From an uncultured Granulosicoccus sp. (GTDB lineage Bacteria; Pseudomonadota; Gammaproteobacteria; Granulosicoccales; Granulosicoccaceae), in assembly GCA_947499955.1 (NCBI GenBank), contig CANMQI010000006.1, positions 124,001 to 188,000 of the forward strand: DNA of 64,000 nt, written 5' to 3'. Each line of letters begins with the position of its first letter. Positions within the stretch are counted from its first letter, which is position 1. Positions 18,791-26,743 of the stretch are shown piece by piece. Both the position numbers and the translations under genes were made by a program. Under the pieces are notes generated by a model that was not told the origin of the DNA, ran no database searches, and worked only from the letters and a program-made list of their open reading frames with translations.

Positions 18791-19663
18791 TCAGTCTTCG
18801 GCAATACCGGCAATTCGGCGAGCCTGCTGCACGGTGTTGTGCAGCAGACAGGCGATGGTCATCGGACCGACACCACCCGGCACGGGCGTGATGGCACCCG
18901 CGACAGCCTCGGCTGACTGATAATCGACATCACCCACCAGTCGCATCTTGCCATCTTCTTCGATTCGATTGATGCCGACATCGATGACCGTTGCACCCGG
19001 CTTGACCCAGTCCCCGGACACCATTCGCGGCCGTCCAACCGCCGCCACCAGGATATCGGCAGTACGGCACAGCGCTCCGAGGTCCTTGGTCCGTGAATGA
19101 GCCACTGTCACCGTGCAATTTGCCTGCAACAGCAGCGCTGCCATGGGCTTGCCCACGATATTCGATCGACCCACCACGACCGCATGCAGTCCGGACAGGT
19201 CTCCAAGTTGAGACTTGAGCATCATCAGTGAACCGAGAGGTGTGCAGGGAACCACACCACCGCCATCGGTATTCAGCCGACCGACGTTGATCAGATGGAA
19301 ACCATCAACATCCTTGTCATGACTGACGGCATTGATGACCTTCGCTTCATTGATATGACCAGGAAGAGGCAACTGGACAAGAATGCCGTGCACAGCATCG
19401 TCAGCATTGAGTTGATCGATCAGATCCAGCAACGTCTGCTCATCGGTATCGGCACTCAACCGGTGTTCGAATGACTGCATCCCGACTTCCACGGTCTGTT
19501 TGGCCTTGTTACGTACATAGACCTGACTGGCAGGATCTTCCCCGACCAGCACCACGGCCAGACCAGGTGTCAGACCGTGCTCGGTTTTGAGCTGTGTCAC
19601 TTCTATCTTCAAGTCGCTGCGGAGTCGCTCTGCAAATGCCTTTCCGTCGATGACTGTTGCCAT
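18791..19663 (-). CDS. folD: Bifunctional methylenetetrahydrofolate dehydrogenase / methenyltetrahydrofolate cyclohydrolase FolD
   Basis: FolD interconverts 5,10-methylene- and 10-formyl-tetrahydrofolate in the cytoplasm using NADP. The 290-residue protein has the conserved YVRNKAK (catalytic lysine), the substrate motif [26 protein letters not shown] in the Rossmann part, and the C-terminal [15 protein letters not shown]. Length is normal. It is a single gene read leftward, convergent with the DUF4864 gene. Confidence 0.98.
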   Translation of the reverse strand: MATVIDGKAFAERLRSDLKIEVTQLKTEHGLTPGLAVVLVGEDPASQVYVRNKAKQTVEVGMQSFEHRLSADTDEQTLLDLIDQLNADDAVHGILVQLPLPGHINEAKVINAVSHDKDVDGFHLINVGRLNTDGGGVVPCTPLGSLMMLKSQLGDLSGLHAVVVGRSNIVGKPMAALLLQANCTVTVAHSRTKDLGALCRTADILVAAVGRPRMVSGDWVKPGATVIDVGINRIEEDGKMRLVGDVDYQSAEAVAGAITPVPGGVGPMTIACLLHNTVQQARRIAGIAED

Positions 19664-19854
19664 AATCTGTGTGCTGCTCCTGAGCCGTATAACCTGAGGT
19701 AAAGTTCACATAACATGCGTGCGCATTAGACCACTTGGGCATTTGGCGCACCAGTACATGCTAGCAATTGTGATAGCGAGTGTCGTTACGTGTACAGATA
19801 AGGCGTTGTGGCGTATCTTTACGCAATCACCATACATCGTTCCGGTTGTTCTTT

Positions 19855-20976
19855 ATGAATCTGTCGAATTCCAGACTCCTGTTGTCAACCGTCTTTCTCA
19901 CGGCGCTACTCAGCGCCTGTGGTGGTTCATCCTCCAGTACTGAAGGGGGTCTGCTGGATGATCCGACAGGGACTGATGGTTCCGGCACCGGGACCGACAC
20001 GGGGTCAGACACCAGCGGCACAACCACCGGCAGCGATACCGGTTCAGACACCAGTGGCACGGACACCGGCAGCGACACGGGGTCTGACACCAGTGGCACG
20101 GACACCGGCAGCGACACGGGTTCGGACACCAGCGGCACAACCACCGGCAGTGATACGGGTTCGGACACCAGCGGCACAACCACCGGCAGTGATACGGGTT
20201 CGGACACCAATGGCACGGACACCGGCAGCGACACGGGGTCAGACACCAGTGGCACAACCACTGGCAGTGATACGGGTTCGGACACCAGCGGCACAGACAC
20301 CGGCAGCGATACGGGTTCGGACACTGGAGAGGACACGGGTGGTGGCGACACAGGTTCGGATACCGGCTCGGACGATGGCAAGCCGTCGACAGATGACCCG
20401 GATATGCTGATACCGGTTGTCGAAGCTGGCAGTGACCTTGAACGACTGCTGAACAAGCTTCATCAACATGTCGGCAACACCATGATCGACCTCAATCAAC
20501 GATTGAGTTCTGGTGCTGAACTGAGTGCGCAGCAGGAAATCTGCCTGGGTGCCTACGACCCGGCCTTTGGCGAGCAGCTGACGGCCATCACCTGCGAAAC
20601 AGAACTGTCATCGACCACCAGCAGCTTCCTGACACTCGATGAAGCCGCGTTCTACGACACCGATGACTGCCATGCCAGCCTGTCTGCGGGCAACAGCGAC
20701 AACTGCCAGCTACAAAGCGCCTCAATCAGACTGAAGCCTGAGTGGGTCATCCCCGAAGGTGAAAGACGCCCGGTCCCCATCTATACGGGAGCCCTCGTCA
20801 GATACGCCATCAAGGACGAGATGCTACACATGGACAGTGACTCGGACGCATTGAGCGGCTATTTCAGTTGCACTGTCGACCTTGCAACAGGAACGACAGA
20901 CTCCTCCGAGACAGGCACATCGTGCGGCGGCATCATCGCCCAGACTGCCGACCGGCTTGACACATTATTGCAGTAA
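19855..20976 (+). CDS. Lipoprotein with a Thr/Ser/Gly/Asp-rich tandem-repeat stalk
   Basis: This 373-residue lipoprotein has the lipobox LLSAC at about residues 19-23, so it is anchored at a membrane after cleavage. Residues about 51-167 are tandem 13-residue units of the type SDTSGTTTGSDTG. This acidic, flexible stalk could display the C-terminal part away from the membrane. The C-terminal domain (about 185-373) contains six cysteines in three nearby regions (EICLGAYD, ITCETEL, DDCHAS, DNCQLQ, FSCTVD, GTSCGG), consistent with disulphides, and is not recognised. The ATG at 19855 is chosen because it starts the signal peptide; an upstream ATG at 19780 would bury it. A hairpin terminator follows the stop. 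Confidence 0.8.
   Translation: MNLSNSRLLLSTVFLTALLSACGGSSSSTEGGLLDDPTGTDGSGTGTDTGSDTSGTTTGSDTGSDTSGTDTGSDTGSDTSGTDTGSDTGSDTSGTTTGSDTGSDTSGTTTGSDTGSDTNGTDTGSDTGSDTSGTTTGSDTGSDTSGTDTGSDTGSDTGEDTGGGDTGSDTGSDDGKPSTDDPDMLIPVVEAGSDLERLLNKLHQHVGNTMIDLNQRLSSGAELSAQQEICLGAYDPAFGEQLTAITCETELSSTTSSFLTLDEAAFYDTDDCHASLSAGNSDNCQLQSASIRLKPEWVIPEGERRPVPIYTGALVRYAIKDEMLHMDSDSDALSGYFSCTVDLATGTTDSSETGTSCGGIIAQTADRLDTLLQ
20005..20355 (+). repeat. 39-bp in-frame tandem repeat inside the lipoprotein gene
   Basis: Eight consecutive 39-base units (20005-20316) encode SDTSG(T/D)-type 13-residue blocks, followed by a decayed ninth unit (20317-20355). Units differ by a few synonymous or T/D changes and fall into two alternating versions (TTTG and TDTG). 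Because the period is a multiple of three, recombination or replication slippage would alter stalk length without breaking the frame. Confidence 0.95.
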
Positions 20977-20983
20977 GCAAGGG

Positions 20984-21014
20984 TTCAGGTCGCTGACCAG
21001 TAGACCTGAATTTT
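20984..21014 (+). terminator. Rho-independent terminator after the repeat lipoprotein
   Basis: TTCAGGTC (20984-20991) and GACCTGAA (21003-21010) form a perfect 8-bp stem with an 11-base loop, followed directly by TTTT. It begins 8 bases after the lipoprotein stop and lies in the gap before the convergent cytochrome gene. Confidence 0.8.
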
Positions 21015-21197
21015 CGTCAACCGACGCGTCCGAAACCGGAACCCGCAGCCCTGCCCCCGACGACTCGTCGGGCAGCTGGCTGCAGGTTTCCAAAGTCTTT
21101 CCGAAGTTCAATCACGCTGTCCATCAGCGCTGGCTCGCCCTCTGCTGTCAAAGCCGGATGACCCTGCCACCGTGATGACTGCTTCCACCAACCGCAG

Positions 21198-22958
21198 CTA
21201 TTGAACCGTTGCGGTGACGCTGTCAATCACTTCAGCCCTCAACTCGCTTGCATCGAACAGCGTCTTGAATTGATCGACAGCCGGCAACTCCACATCGTCA
21301 AACAGATCCTGGATATGACCGAATGCCAGCGGCTGATAGATCAGTTCGGCAACGACCGTGTAGATACCGGTTTCCGGCAGGGATACCTGGTAGCTGATCT
21401 CGTCACCACCTGCCTGAAAATCGTTGTCAGCACCGGCCTGTCCCACGGTTGCGATATTGTCGGGAGCAGATGCCTTGTCAAAGCCTGTTGGCAATAGACG
21501 ATTATCCTTGAGGTAGCGCTCTGCCTGCATCAGGGTGTGCGTCACACGATCGCTTGCGTCTCCCATGATCGCCTCATAGACCTGCACCTGGTCAGGCGAA
21601 TCGATGATGTCGTAATGCAACTCGTACTGAGCGCTGTCCGAGTCCGCTATCAGTCCGACAACACTGCCGTCCCGGTTCAAGGCACCGGACTCGAAGACGA
21701 CGACACCAGACTCATCCTTGACCACAAAATGCACATAGGCGCGCCTCGATGGAAAGCCACTTGGCAGTTTGTGCCCCGTCCGGTTGTTGATTACAAGGCG
21801 GGTTTCCAGCACTCCATTTCGTATGACACTCTCGGCAATCCGTACATCCGCCGACGCCTTGAGAAAGGCACGATTGCGTTCGATCGATTCCTCGAAACGG
21901 GCCGCTGGCACGGTAATCCCCAGCTCATCCCGGTAGTTCATGAGCATGCTCTGCATGACCGTGTTTGCTCCGAGAAAGGTATGCCGGGACACCCCTTCTC
22001 GAGGCACACCGCCACCCTGGTTGGACAGCATGGCTTCACCGGGCACAACCGGCATATGACATGCCTGACACGTCTGTTGGTTGTCGCCCTCTTGCGCATA
22101 AGAGCTGTTTCTCCATTCGGAGAACACCATCTGCTCGGGAAAGAAGGTCGCGGCCGCATCACCCTGATGAGTACCACTGGATGTCTCCAGATCGTGGCAG
22201 GAAGCGCAAACCTGCGAGGTGCTCATATGAGCGCCAAAGACAGGATTGAAGCGCACCTGCGACTGCATGTAGACGCCATTCGGGTCCGAGTACGGCCCGT
22301 AAGCGGGTCGCTCCGACAGATTGGCCTGCACCAACACGCTGAAGTTGCCTGAATTACCTTCTGGCGTGCCCAGAAGCGCATCATTGTCGATCTGGTGGCA
22401 CAGCGTGCAACTCACCCCATCCATGGCATGGTCGAACAAGGGATTCTCAGCCTCGAGCAGGCCGCCCGAGCTCAGTGATATCTCCAGGCTGTCCTTGCGT
22501 GCGGTATCGTTTGCCATCGGTGCATGGCACCGTGAACAGGTATCGCCCAGCGACTCCCGCAAGTGCGGATTGCGTTTGGTCTCCGCGGCCACTTTGGCAA
22601 TCCAGTAAGGGTCGCGCGAGGCATTGGCCATCATGCTGCTCGACCAGTCCCTCACCATCGAGATATCGTTACCGGCATCATCCTGTATGTCATCGTGGCA
22701 CGTTGCACACTGCCCCGCACCGGAATAGTAAGTGCCCTTGAAACCACTGGCATGAGGCGACTGCTCCGGCAAGGCCCCCGTCCCTGCGACGATTGCGCCG
22801 TCACCATCCGTGCCGCCACCACCGTTATCGCCGGTATCGGTGTCAGAGCTCGTCCCACCCGTGGTATCGGTATTCACCTGAACGCCATCGCTACAGCCGG
22901 CAAGACCGAGCAGCAGGCAGCTCATTACCAGCCATCGTGCATGCGCAGGCAATCTCAT
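21198..22958 (-). CDS. Pentaheme cytochrome c lipoprotein
   Basis: The 586-residue protein has a lipoprotein signal (lipobox LAGC, Cys22) and five CxxCH heme sites in its first half: CATCH, CSRCH, CTLCH, CASCH and CQACH. The second half (about 350-586) has no heme site and looks beta-rich, with RLVINNRTGHKLPSGFPSRRAYVHFVV in a pattern seen in multiheme proteins of the cytochrome c554 class. Its start overlaps the stop of the PQQ-type dehydrogenase gene by 4 bases, so it is probably that enzyme's electron acceptor or a link to the respiratory chain. Function beyond electron transfer is inferred. Confidence 0.85.
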   Translation of the reverse strand: MRLPAHARWLVMSCLLLGLAGCSDGVQVNTDTTGGTSSDTDTGDNGGGGTDGDGAIVAGTGALPEQSPHASGFKGTYYSGAGQCATCHDDIQDDAGNDISMVRDWSSSMMANASRDPYWIAKVAAETKRNPHLRESLGDTCSRCHAPMANDTARKDSLEISLSSGGLLEAENPLFDHAMDGVSCTLCHQIDNDALLGTPEGNSGNFSVLVQANLSERPAYGPYSDPNGVYMQSQVRFNPVFGAHMSTSQVCASCHDLETSSGTHQGDAAATFFPEQMVFSEWRNSSYAQEGDNQQTCQACHMPVVPGEAMLSNQGGGVPREGVSRHTFLGANTVMQSMLMNYRDELGITVPAARFEESIERNRAFLKASADVRIAESVIRNGVLETRLVINNRTGHKLPSGFPSRRAYVHFVVKDESGVVVFESGALNRDGSVVGLIADSDSAQYELHYDIIDSPDQVQVYEAIMGDASDRVTHTLMQAERYLKDNRLLPTGFDKASAPDNIATVGQAGADNDFQAGGDEISYQVSLPETGIYTVVAELIYQPLAFGHIQDLFDDVELPAVDQFKTLFDASELRAEVIDSVTATVQ

Positions 22959-24481
22959 GACTCGATCCGGATCCTGCTTGCACGGCGTGAAAACAACCGT
23001 CGCAGACCGTGAATCAGGACGAGCAACCCCAGACCCATGAAGGACATCGCCCCCACCACGACTGCCCTGGAATCCTCCTCGCTACTGCCACCACTACCGT
23101 CGGGCTCACCACTACTACCATTCCCTGCATCGCCGTCCGTATTGCCTCCGGTTCCGGCATAACGAATTCGCCGAATCTCGCCACTGCTGATGCTGGCGTA
23201 ATAGATAGCACCATCATCACCCAGTCGGATTTCAGTCATGGGCAGCATGTCAGTGGCAAAGGCGGAGCTGGTGACATTGCTTGCATCGCTCACATCAGCC
23301 ACGCGCATCCAGCCCTGAATGAAATCGCCATAGAACAACTTGCCCGTGTATTCGGCAGGAAAGACTTCGCCAAAATAGAAATCACCCACCATGGCACTAC
23401 TGCCGGTCTCCTCATGCTCCCAACTCAATAGAGGCGCTTCGATGACCTCACTGGACTGATACAGGGCCTGGCAGAAGTCGAGCGGTTCGAAACCCGCCTG
23501 ACGCTCATTGCCATCGCGTCCACCCTCATAGCAGGGCCAACCGAAATTACGGGCAGTGCCACCGTTGATCTCTTCCCAGTGCTTCTCGCCCACGTCCCCC
23601 ACATAGGGCACGCCCGTCAAGGGATGGATGGTCATGCTGTATGGGTTGCGAAGGCCATAGCTGATTACGCGGGAACGATTGCTGCCAGGATCTCCATCGT
23701 AATAGGGATTGTCCGGCAAGCCTTCTCCCGTATCCGGGTCCACTCGCAGTATCTTGCCTCGCAGGCTGTCCAGGTCGAAGGTCATCTGCGTCAAGGGTTC
23801 GAATGTGCGGTAACTGGCACCATCACCATTACTGACATACAGAGAACCGTCCTCGGCGAAGCGCATTGCCCCGATCGTGTGTGAATCCTCGTCCACCGGC
23901 AGACAATCCCGCAGCGGACTGCCGATAGGCCCACACGAAGGAATCAGCGTATCGAAGCGCTCTTCCGCATTGCCAATGTTCTCGTAGGTACTGTTCTGGC
24001 CCAGAATGATCCTGGCGCTGTCTGCCACTGCCACGTTGTAATCAGAGACCGCATCGGCGGTATAACGAACCAGGCGAGAAACCCGATTGCCGTTTCCCTC
24101 CGGTACACCCGGCCCGGTCAGGCCTTCAATGACGAGCTCGGGCGGGTCGAAGGTATACAGCACGTATACATGGGGAGTTGTCGGAAAATCCGGATGCACC
24201 GCGACCGACAGCAGGCCGCGATCGACCCTGTCATTGACGATATCGCTGATGTCCAGAAAAGGCTCTGCAAGCAGCTGCCCGTCCCTGACAACACGCACGA
24301 TTCCCGCTTTTTCGCTGATGTAGATACGCCCGGTCGCCGAGGCGTCGAACCCGGTGATCTGCCCGTCCAGTCCTGCCAGAAAAGGCTCATCGACAAAGCC
24401 CTCTGGCAGCTCGATAGCCTGCACCGGTACCAGAAACAAAAGCAGCAGGACAAACGATACAGCCTTGAATCTGTTCAGCAT
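22955..24481 (-). CDS. PQQ-dependent sugar dehydrogenase (GSDH/sorbosone dehydrogenase family) with C-terminal membrane anchor
   Basis: This 508-residue exported enzyme has a signal peptide (about 1-22, PVQA-IE) and a six-blade beta-propeller of the soluble glucose dehydrogenase type. The likely catalytic His is in DEDSHTIGAMRF, and the catalytic-site Arg is in YGLRNPYSMTIHPLTG. The family oxidises aldoses or similar sugars with pyrroloquinoline quinone. After the propeller comes a Gly/Ser/Asp linker, a hydrophobic helix (about 473-493) and an arginine-rich tail, which should anchor it to the membrane; most relatives lack this. It is the first gene of an operon with the pentaheme cytochrome. 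No PQQ synthesis genes are in the window. Confidence 0.85.
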   Translation of the reverse strand: MLNRFKAVSFVLLLLFLVPVQAIELPEGFVDEPFLAGLDGQITGFDASATGRIYISEKAGIVRVVRDGQLLAEPFLDISDIVNDRVDRGLLSVAVHPDFPTTPHVYVLYTFDPPELVIEGLTGPGVPEGNGNRVSRLVRYTADAVSDYNVAVADSARIILGQNSTYENIGNAEERFDTLIPSCGPIGSPLRDCLPVDEDSHTIGAMRFAEDGSLYVSNGDGASYRTFEPLTQMTFDLDSLRGKILRVDPDTGEGLPDNPYYDGDPGSNRSRVISYGLRNPYSMTIHPLTGVPYVGDVGEKHWEEINGGTARNFGWPCYEGGRDGNERQAGFEPLDFCQALYQSSEVIEAPLLSWEHEETGSSAMVGDFYFGEVFPAEYTGKLFYGDFIQGWMRVADVSDASNVTSSAFATDMLPMTEIRLGDDGAIYYASISSGEIRRIRYAGTGGNTDGDAGNGSSGEPDGSGGSSEEDSRAVVVGAMSFMGLGLLVLIHGLRRLFSRRASRIRIES

Positions 24482-24793
24482 CTAACAGGAGATTCCCGAT
24501 TGAAAACACGATTGTGTCGGTTGATTGTGACGTGCTCCAGCTCGCCAGCGTCAACCGCAGGAAGCTTGCATCATTCTAGCCCGCTATCCAACAGTGAGCG
24601 CATGTAACGGACATCAATAGACTGATTCGTGAAATGCAACGGGTCAGATCTGTCGTTACAGGCGATAGTCAACAAAGCAACAGGTGCACGCAAGGCTCAG
24701 ACCGTTCCAGCCCGGAATTGGTTTCCACGGGCGTACCAGTTAAGGTCAAATCCTTGAACAGGCTCTCGCAACGAACCTCAGGCAGTTCTGAAT
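24482..24793. other. Intergenic region between glk and the PQQ dehydrogenase gene
   Basis: No convincing gene is seen in these 312 bases. A 7-bp inverted repeat, TGTAACG (24603-24609) and CGTTACA (24654-24660), is separated by 44 bases and could be part of a regulatory site for the downstream leftward dehydrogenase/cytochrome operon. I see no strong terminator for glk. Confidence 0.5.
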
Positions 24794-25747
24794 CTAGATG
24801 AGCTGAGCTGCACCGACCAACGCCGGATAAGGCGACTGTATGACAAAGCTGGGCACTTTTTCCAGATAGGCCTGCATGCGTCCCTTGGCTTCGAACTCAG
24901 CTCGAAAATCCGATTGCACGAAGAACTCGCCCAGGCGCGGCACTATGCCACCGCCGATGTAGACACCGCCCTCCGCACCCAGCGTCAGAACGAGATTGCC
25001 AGCACAGGAACCCAGTAGCTGACAAAAGATGGAGAGCGCCTCGGCGCAGGTGGCATGCTCTGACTCGGGAGCGGCAATCATGCCGTTCGCCGTGATGTCC
25101 GCTGGCGAATAGTCGCGCTTGGGCAGACCGTCGACATCGCGCAGAGCCGAGACGATATTGACAAGACCGGGGCCGGACAGAAATCTCTCTGCCGACACGT
25201 GCCTGAAACGCCTGGCAAGCACGTCGTACACAGCCAACTCACGCGGTGTTCTGACACCGAGCGAGACGTGCCCACCCTCGCCTTGCAAGGCTGTCCAGTG
25301 ATGACCGCAGGGTATCAGGCCGGATACGCCGAGACCCGTTCCAGGACCGATGATGGCCTTGGCGTGATTTGGCACCTCTGTGCCACCACCAATCTTGATC
25401 AGTTCCGATTCTGGCAAATGGGGAACGGACAAGGCCAGTGCAGTGAAATCATTGATGACATGCAGCGTATCGATACCCAGCTGCTTTCTTGTCTCCTCAA
25501 TGTTGAAGGACCAGTGATTGTTGGTCAGTTTGACCGAGTCGCCAGTAACCGGAGTCGCAACCGCGATGGCTGCCGCCTGAATCCGATCGACGTCGTGATC
25601 AGCCAGGTAGGTGGTAACGGCAGCGCCGAGACTGGGGAAGTCGCCTGTGCTCAGTGTACTGGAGGATACCGGCTGATTATCATCATTCAGGAGCGCGAAC
25701 CGTGCATTGGTTCCACCCACATCGCCAACTAATCGAGTGCCGCTCAT
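24794..25747 (-). CDS. glk: Glucokinase
   Basis: This 317-residue cytoplasmic enzyme phosphorylates glucose with ATP to glucose-6-phosphate. It has the phosphate-1 motif GDVGGTNARFAL, the sugar-binding ITNNHW-like LTNNHWSF, catalytic Asp in VINDFTALALS, IGPGTGLGVSGL, and EGGHVSL with the conserved glutamate. It belongs to the bacterial GlkA type rather than the ROK type. It is read leftward just after tRNA-Ser (24 bases), and upstream of the sugar dehydrogenase operon, so both intracellular and periplasmic glucose use may be encoded side by side. Confidence 0.95.
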   Translation of the reverse strand: MSGTRLVGDVGGTNARFALLNDDNQPVSSSTLSTGDFPSLGAAVTTYLADHDVDRIQAAAIAVATPVTGDSVKLTNNHWSFNIEETRKQLGIDTLHVINDFTALALSVPHLPESELIKIGGGTEVPNHAKAIIGPGTGLGVSGLIPCGHHWTALQGEGGHVSLGVRTPRELAVYDVLARRFRHVSAERFLSGPGLVNIVSALRDVDGLPKRDYSPADITANGMIAAPESEHATCAEALSIFCQLLGSCAGNLVLTLGAEGGVYIGGGIVPRLGEFFVQSDFRAEFEAKGRMQAYLEKVPSFVIQSPYPALVGAAQLI

Positions 25748-25770
25748 GGCTTTACGTACCGGGTAACTAA

Positions 25771-25862
25771 TGGCGGAGAGAGAGGGATTCGAACCCTCGA
25801 TACGCTTTAAAACGTATACTCCCTTAGCAGGGGAGCGCCTTCAGCCACTCGGCCACCTCTCC
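25771..25862 (-). tRNA. tRNA-Ser (anticodon GCT)
   Basis: The minus strand folds as a 92-nt class II tRNA with GGAGAGG acceptor, D-arm GGCCGAGTGGCTGAAGGC, anticodon stem CTCCCC-T-GCT-AAGGGAG, a long variable arm, GGTTCGAATCC T-arm and an encoded CCA. It reads AGC/AGU codons. Its place downstream of csrA next to tRNA-Arg matches the csrA-serV-argV order in E. coli. Confidence 0.97.
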
Positions 25863-25960
25863 GGATCGATGTCTGCCAGACGCAAAAGCTGCAAGAAGCA
25901 GCTCAGCATGACAACTATATCGTTTGAAAATCAGGGCAACGGTAAACCCGGAACAACGTG

Positions 25961-25999
25961 ATTGCAGTTGATTTTCATGATGATTGAAAATACTGCAAT
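25961..25999. other. Long hairpin in the spacer between tRNA-Arg and tRNA-Ser
   Basis: ATTGCAGT (25961-25968) pairs with ACTGCAAT (25992-25999), and ATTTTCA (25971-25977) pairs with TGAAAAT (25985-25991), giving a 15-bp stem with a 2-base bulge and a 7-base loop. It lies 11 bases downstream of the tRNA-Arg 3' end on the minus strand. There is no following T-tract, so it is more likely an RNA-processing or stability element than a strong terminator. Confidence 0.65.
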
Positions 26000-26010
26000 G
26001 ACTCAAAAAC

Positions 26011-26087
26011 TGGCGCGCCCGGAAGGATTCGAACCTCCGACCGCCTGGTTCGTAGCCAGGTACTCTATCCAACTGAGCTACGGGCGC
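26011..26087 (-). tRNA. tRNA-Arg (anticodon ACG)
   Basis: The minus strand reads a 77-nt tRNA with acceptor GCGCCCG, D-arm GCTCAGTTGGATAGAGT, anticodon stem-loop CCTGG-CTACGAA-CCAGG (anticodon ACG, inosine-modified to read CGU/CGC/CGA), T-arm GGTTCGAATCC and encoded CCA. It sits between csrA and tRNA-Ser. Confidence 0.97.
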
Positions 26088-26226
26088 GTTGTTTTTGCGA
26101 CCTGCGAATTATGGTGCGAGAAAGGTCTCTCGTCAACCTATCCGGACAACTATTTTCAACTTTTTCCTGATTAATACCAAAATTTCTGTCTGTCTGGCAC
26201 TGCTATCACATTATTGCAACTGTGAT

Positions 26227-26460
26227 TCAACTCTCTACTGCATAGGACTTGATAGCTTCCGGCGATTCACCCGCCTCTGCAGTCCCATCAACTTCCTGTT
26301 CCTTCTTGATTCGTGCGTATATCTCTTCTCGATGAACGGCAACTTCCTTGGGTGCATTGACGCCAATGCGCACCTGGTTACCCTTCACTCCCAACACGGT
26401 GACTGACACCTCGTCACCGATCATCAATGTTTCACCAACTCTGCGGGTCAAAATCAACAT
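26227..26460 (-). CDS. csrA: Carbon storage regulator CsrA (RsmA)
   Basis: CsrA binds GGA motifs in mRNA leaders and controls carbon flux, motility and biofilm genes after transcription. The N-terminal [16 protein letters not shown] and [27 protein letters not shown] are near-identical to the family, including R44-type RNA contacts. At 77 residues it is longer than the usual 61-65 because of an acidic tail ([14 protein letters not shown]). I start at the ATG at 26460, preceded by an AGGAGC ribosome site. It lies between lysC and the tRNAs on the same strand. Confidence 0.97.
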   Translation of the reverse strand: MLILTRRVGETLMIGDEVSVTVLGVKGNQVRIGVNAPKEVAVHREEIYARIKKEQEVDGTAEAGESPEAIKSYAVES

Positions 26461-26743
26461 ACTACAAGCTCCTGTGCAGCAGCGGATCTGACGACATGCC
26501 AGCGCGCTGTGTTCGATTTCCTTGCACCGAACAGACATTGGATACGTCCGTCGGTTCAGAAAGGATTATCTCAGCTCGTCGTGATGTTTAGACCTCGCAA
26601 TCCCAATACCTCGTTATATTTAACAGTTGCGCAACGAAGACACGTGAACATTCATTTTCGAGTGCCGGAATTCGGGCCAGCAGAGTCACCAGCTCGTCAC
26701 TATGTAAACCGTTGCAACACGAATCGATCAGCAGCGCATCGGA

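Noticed and set aside
19700-19760. Possible tRNA upstream of folD (minus-strand sequence with GCCCAAGTGG resembling a D-arm)
   Set aside because: There is no T-arm GGTTCGAAT, no matching acceptor stem and no anticodon stem in the right place.
20005-20355. CRISPR-like array of 39-bp repeats
   Set aside because: The units are directly adjacent with no spacers, stay in frame and encode a lipoprotein stalk; there are no cas genes.
22955-23070. LPxTG-type sortase signal on the PQQ dehydrogenase
   Set aside because: The tail has linker, helix and basic residues but no LPxT/LPQG-like motif before the helix.
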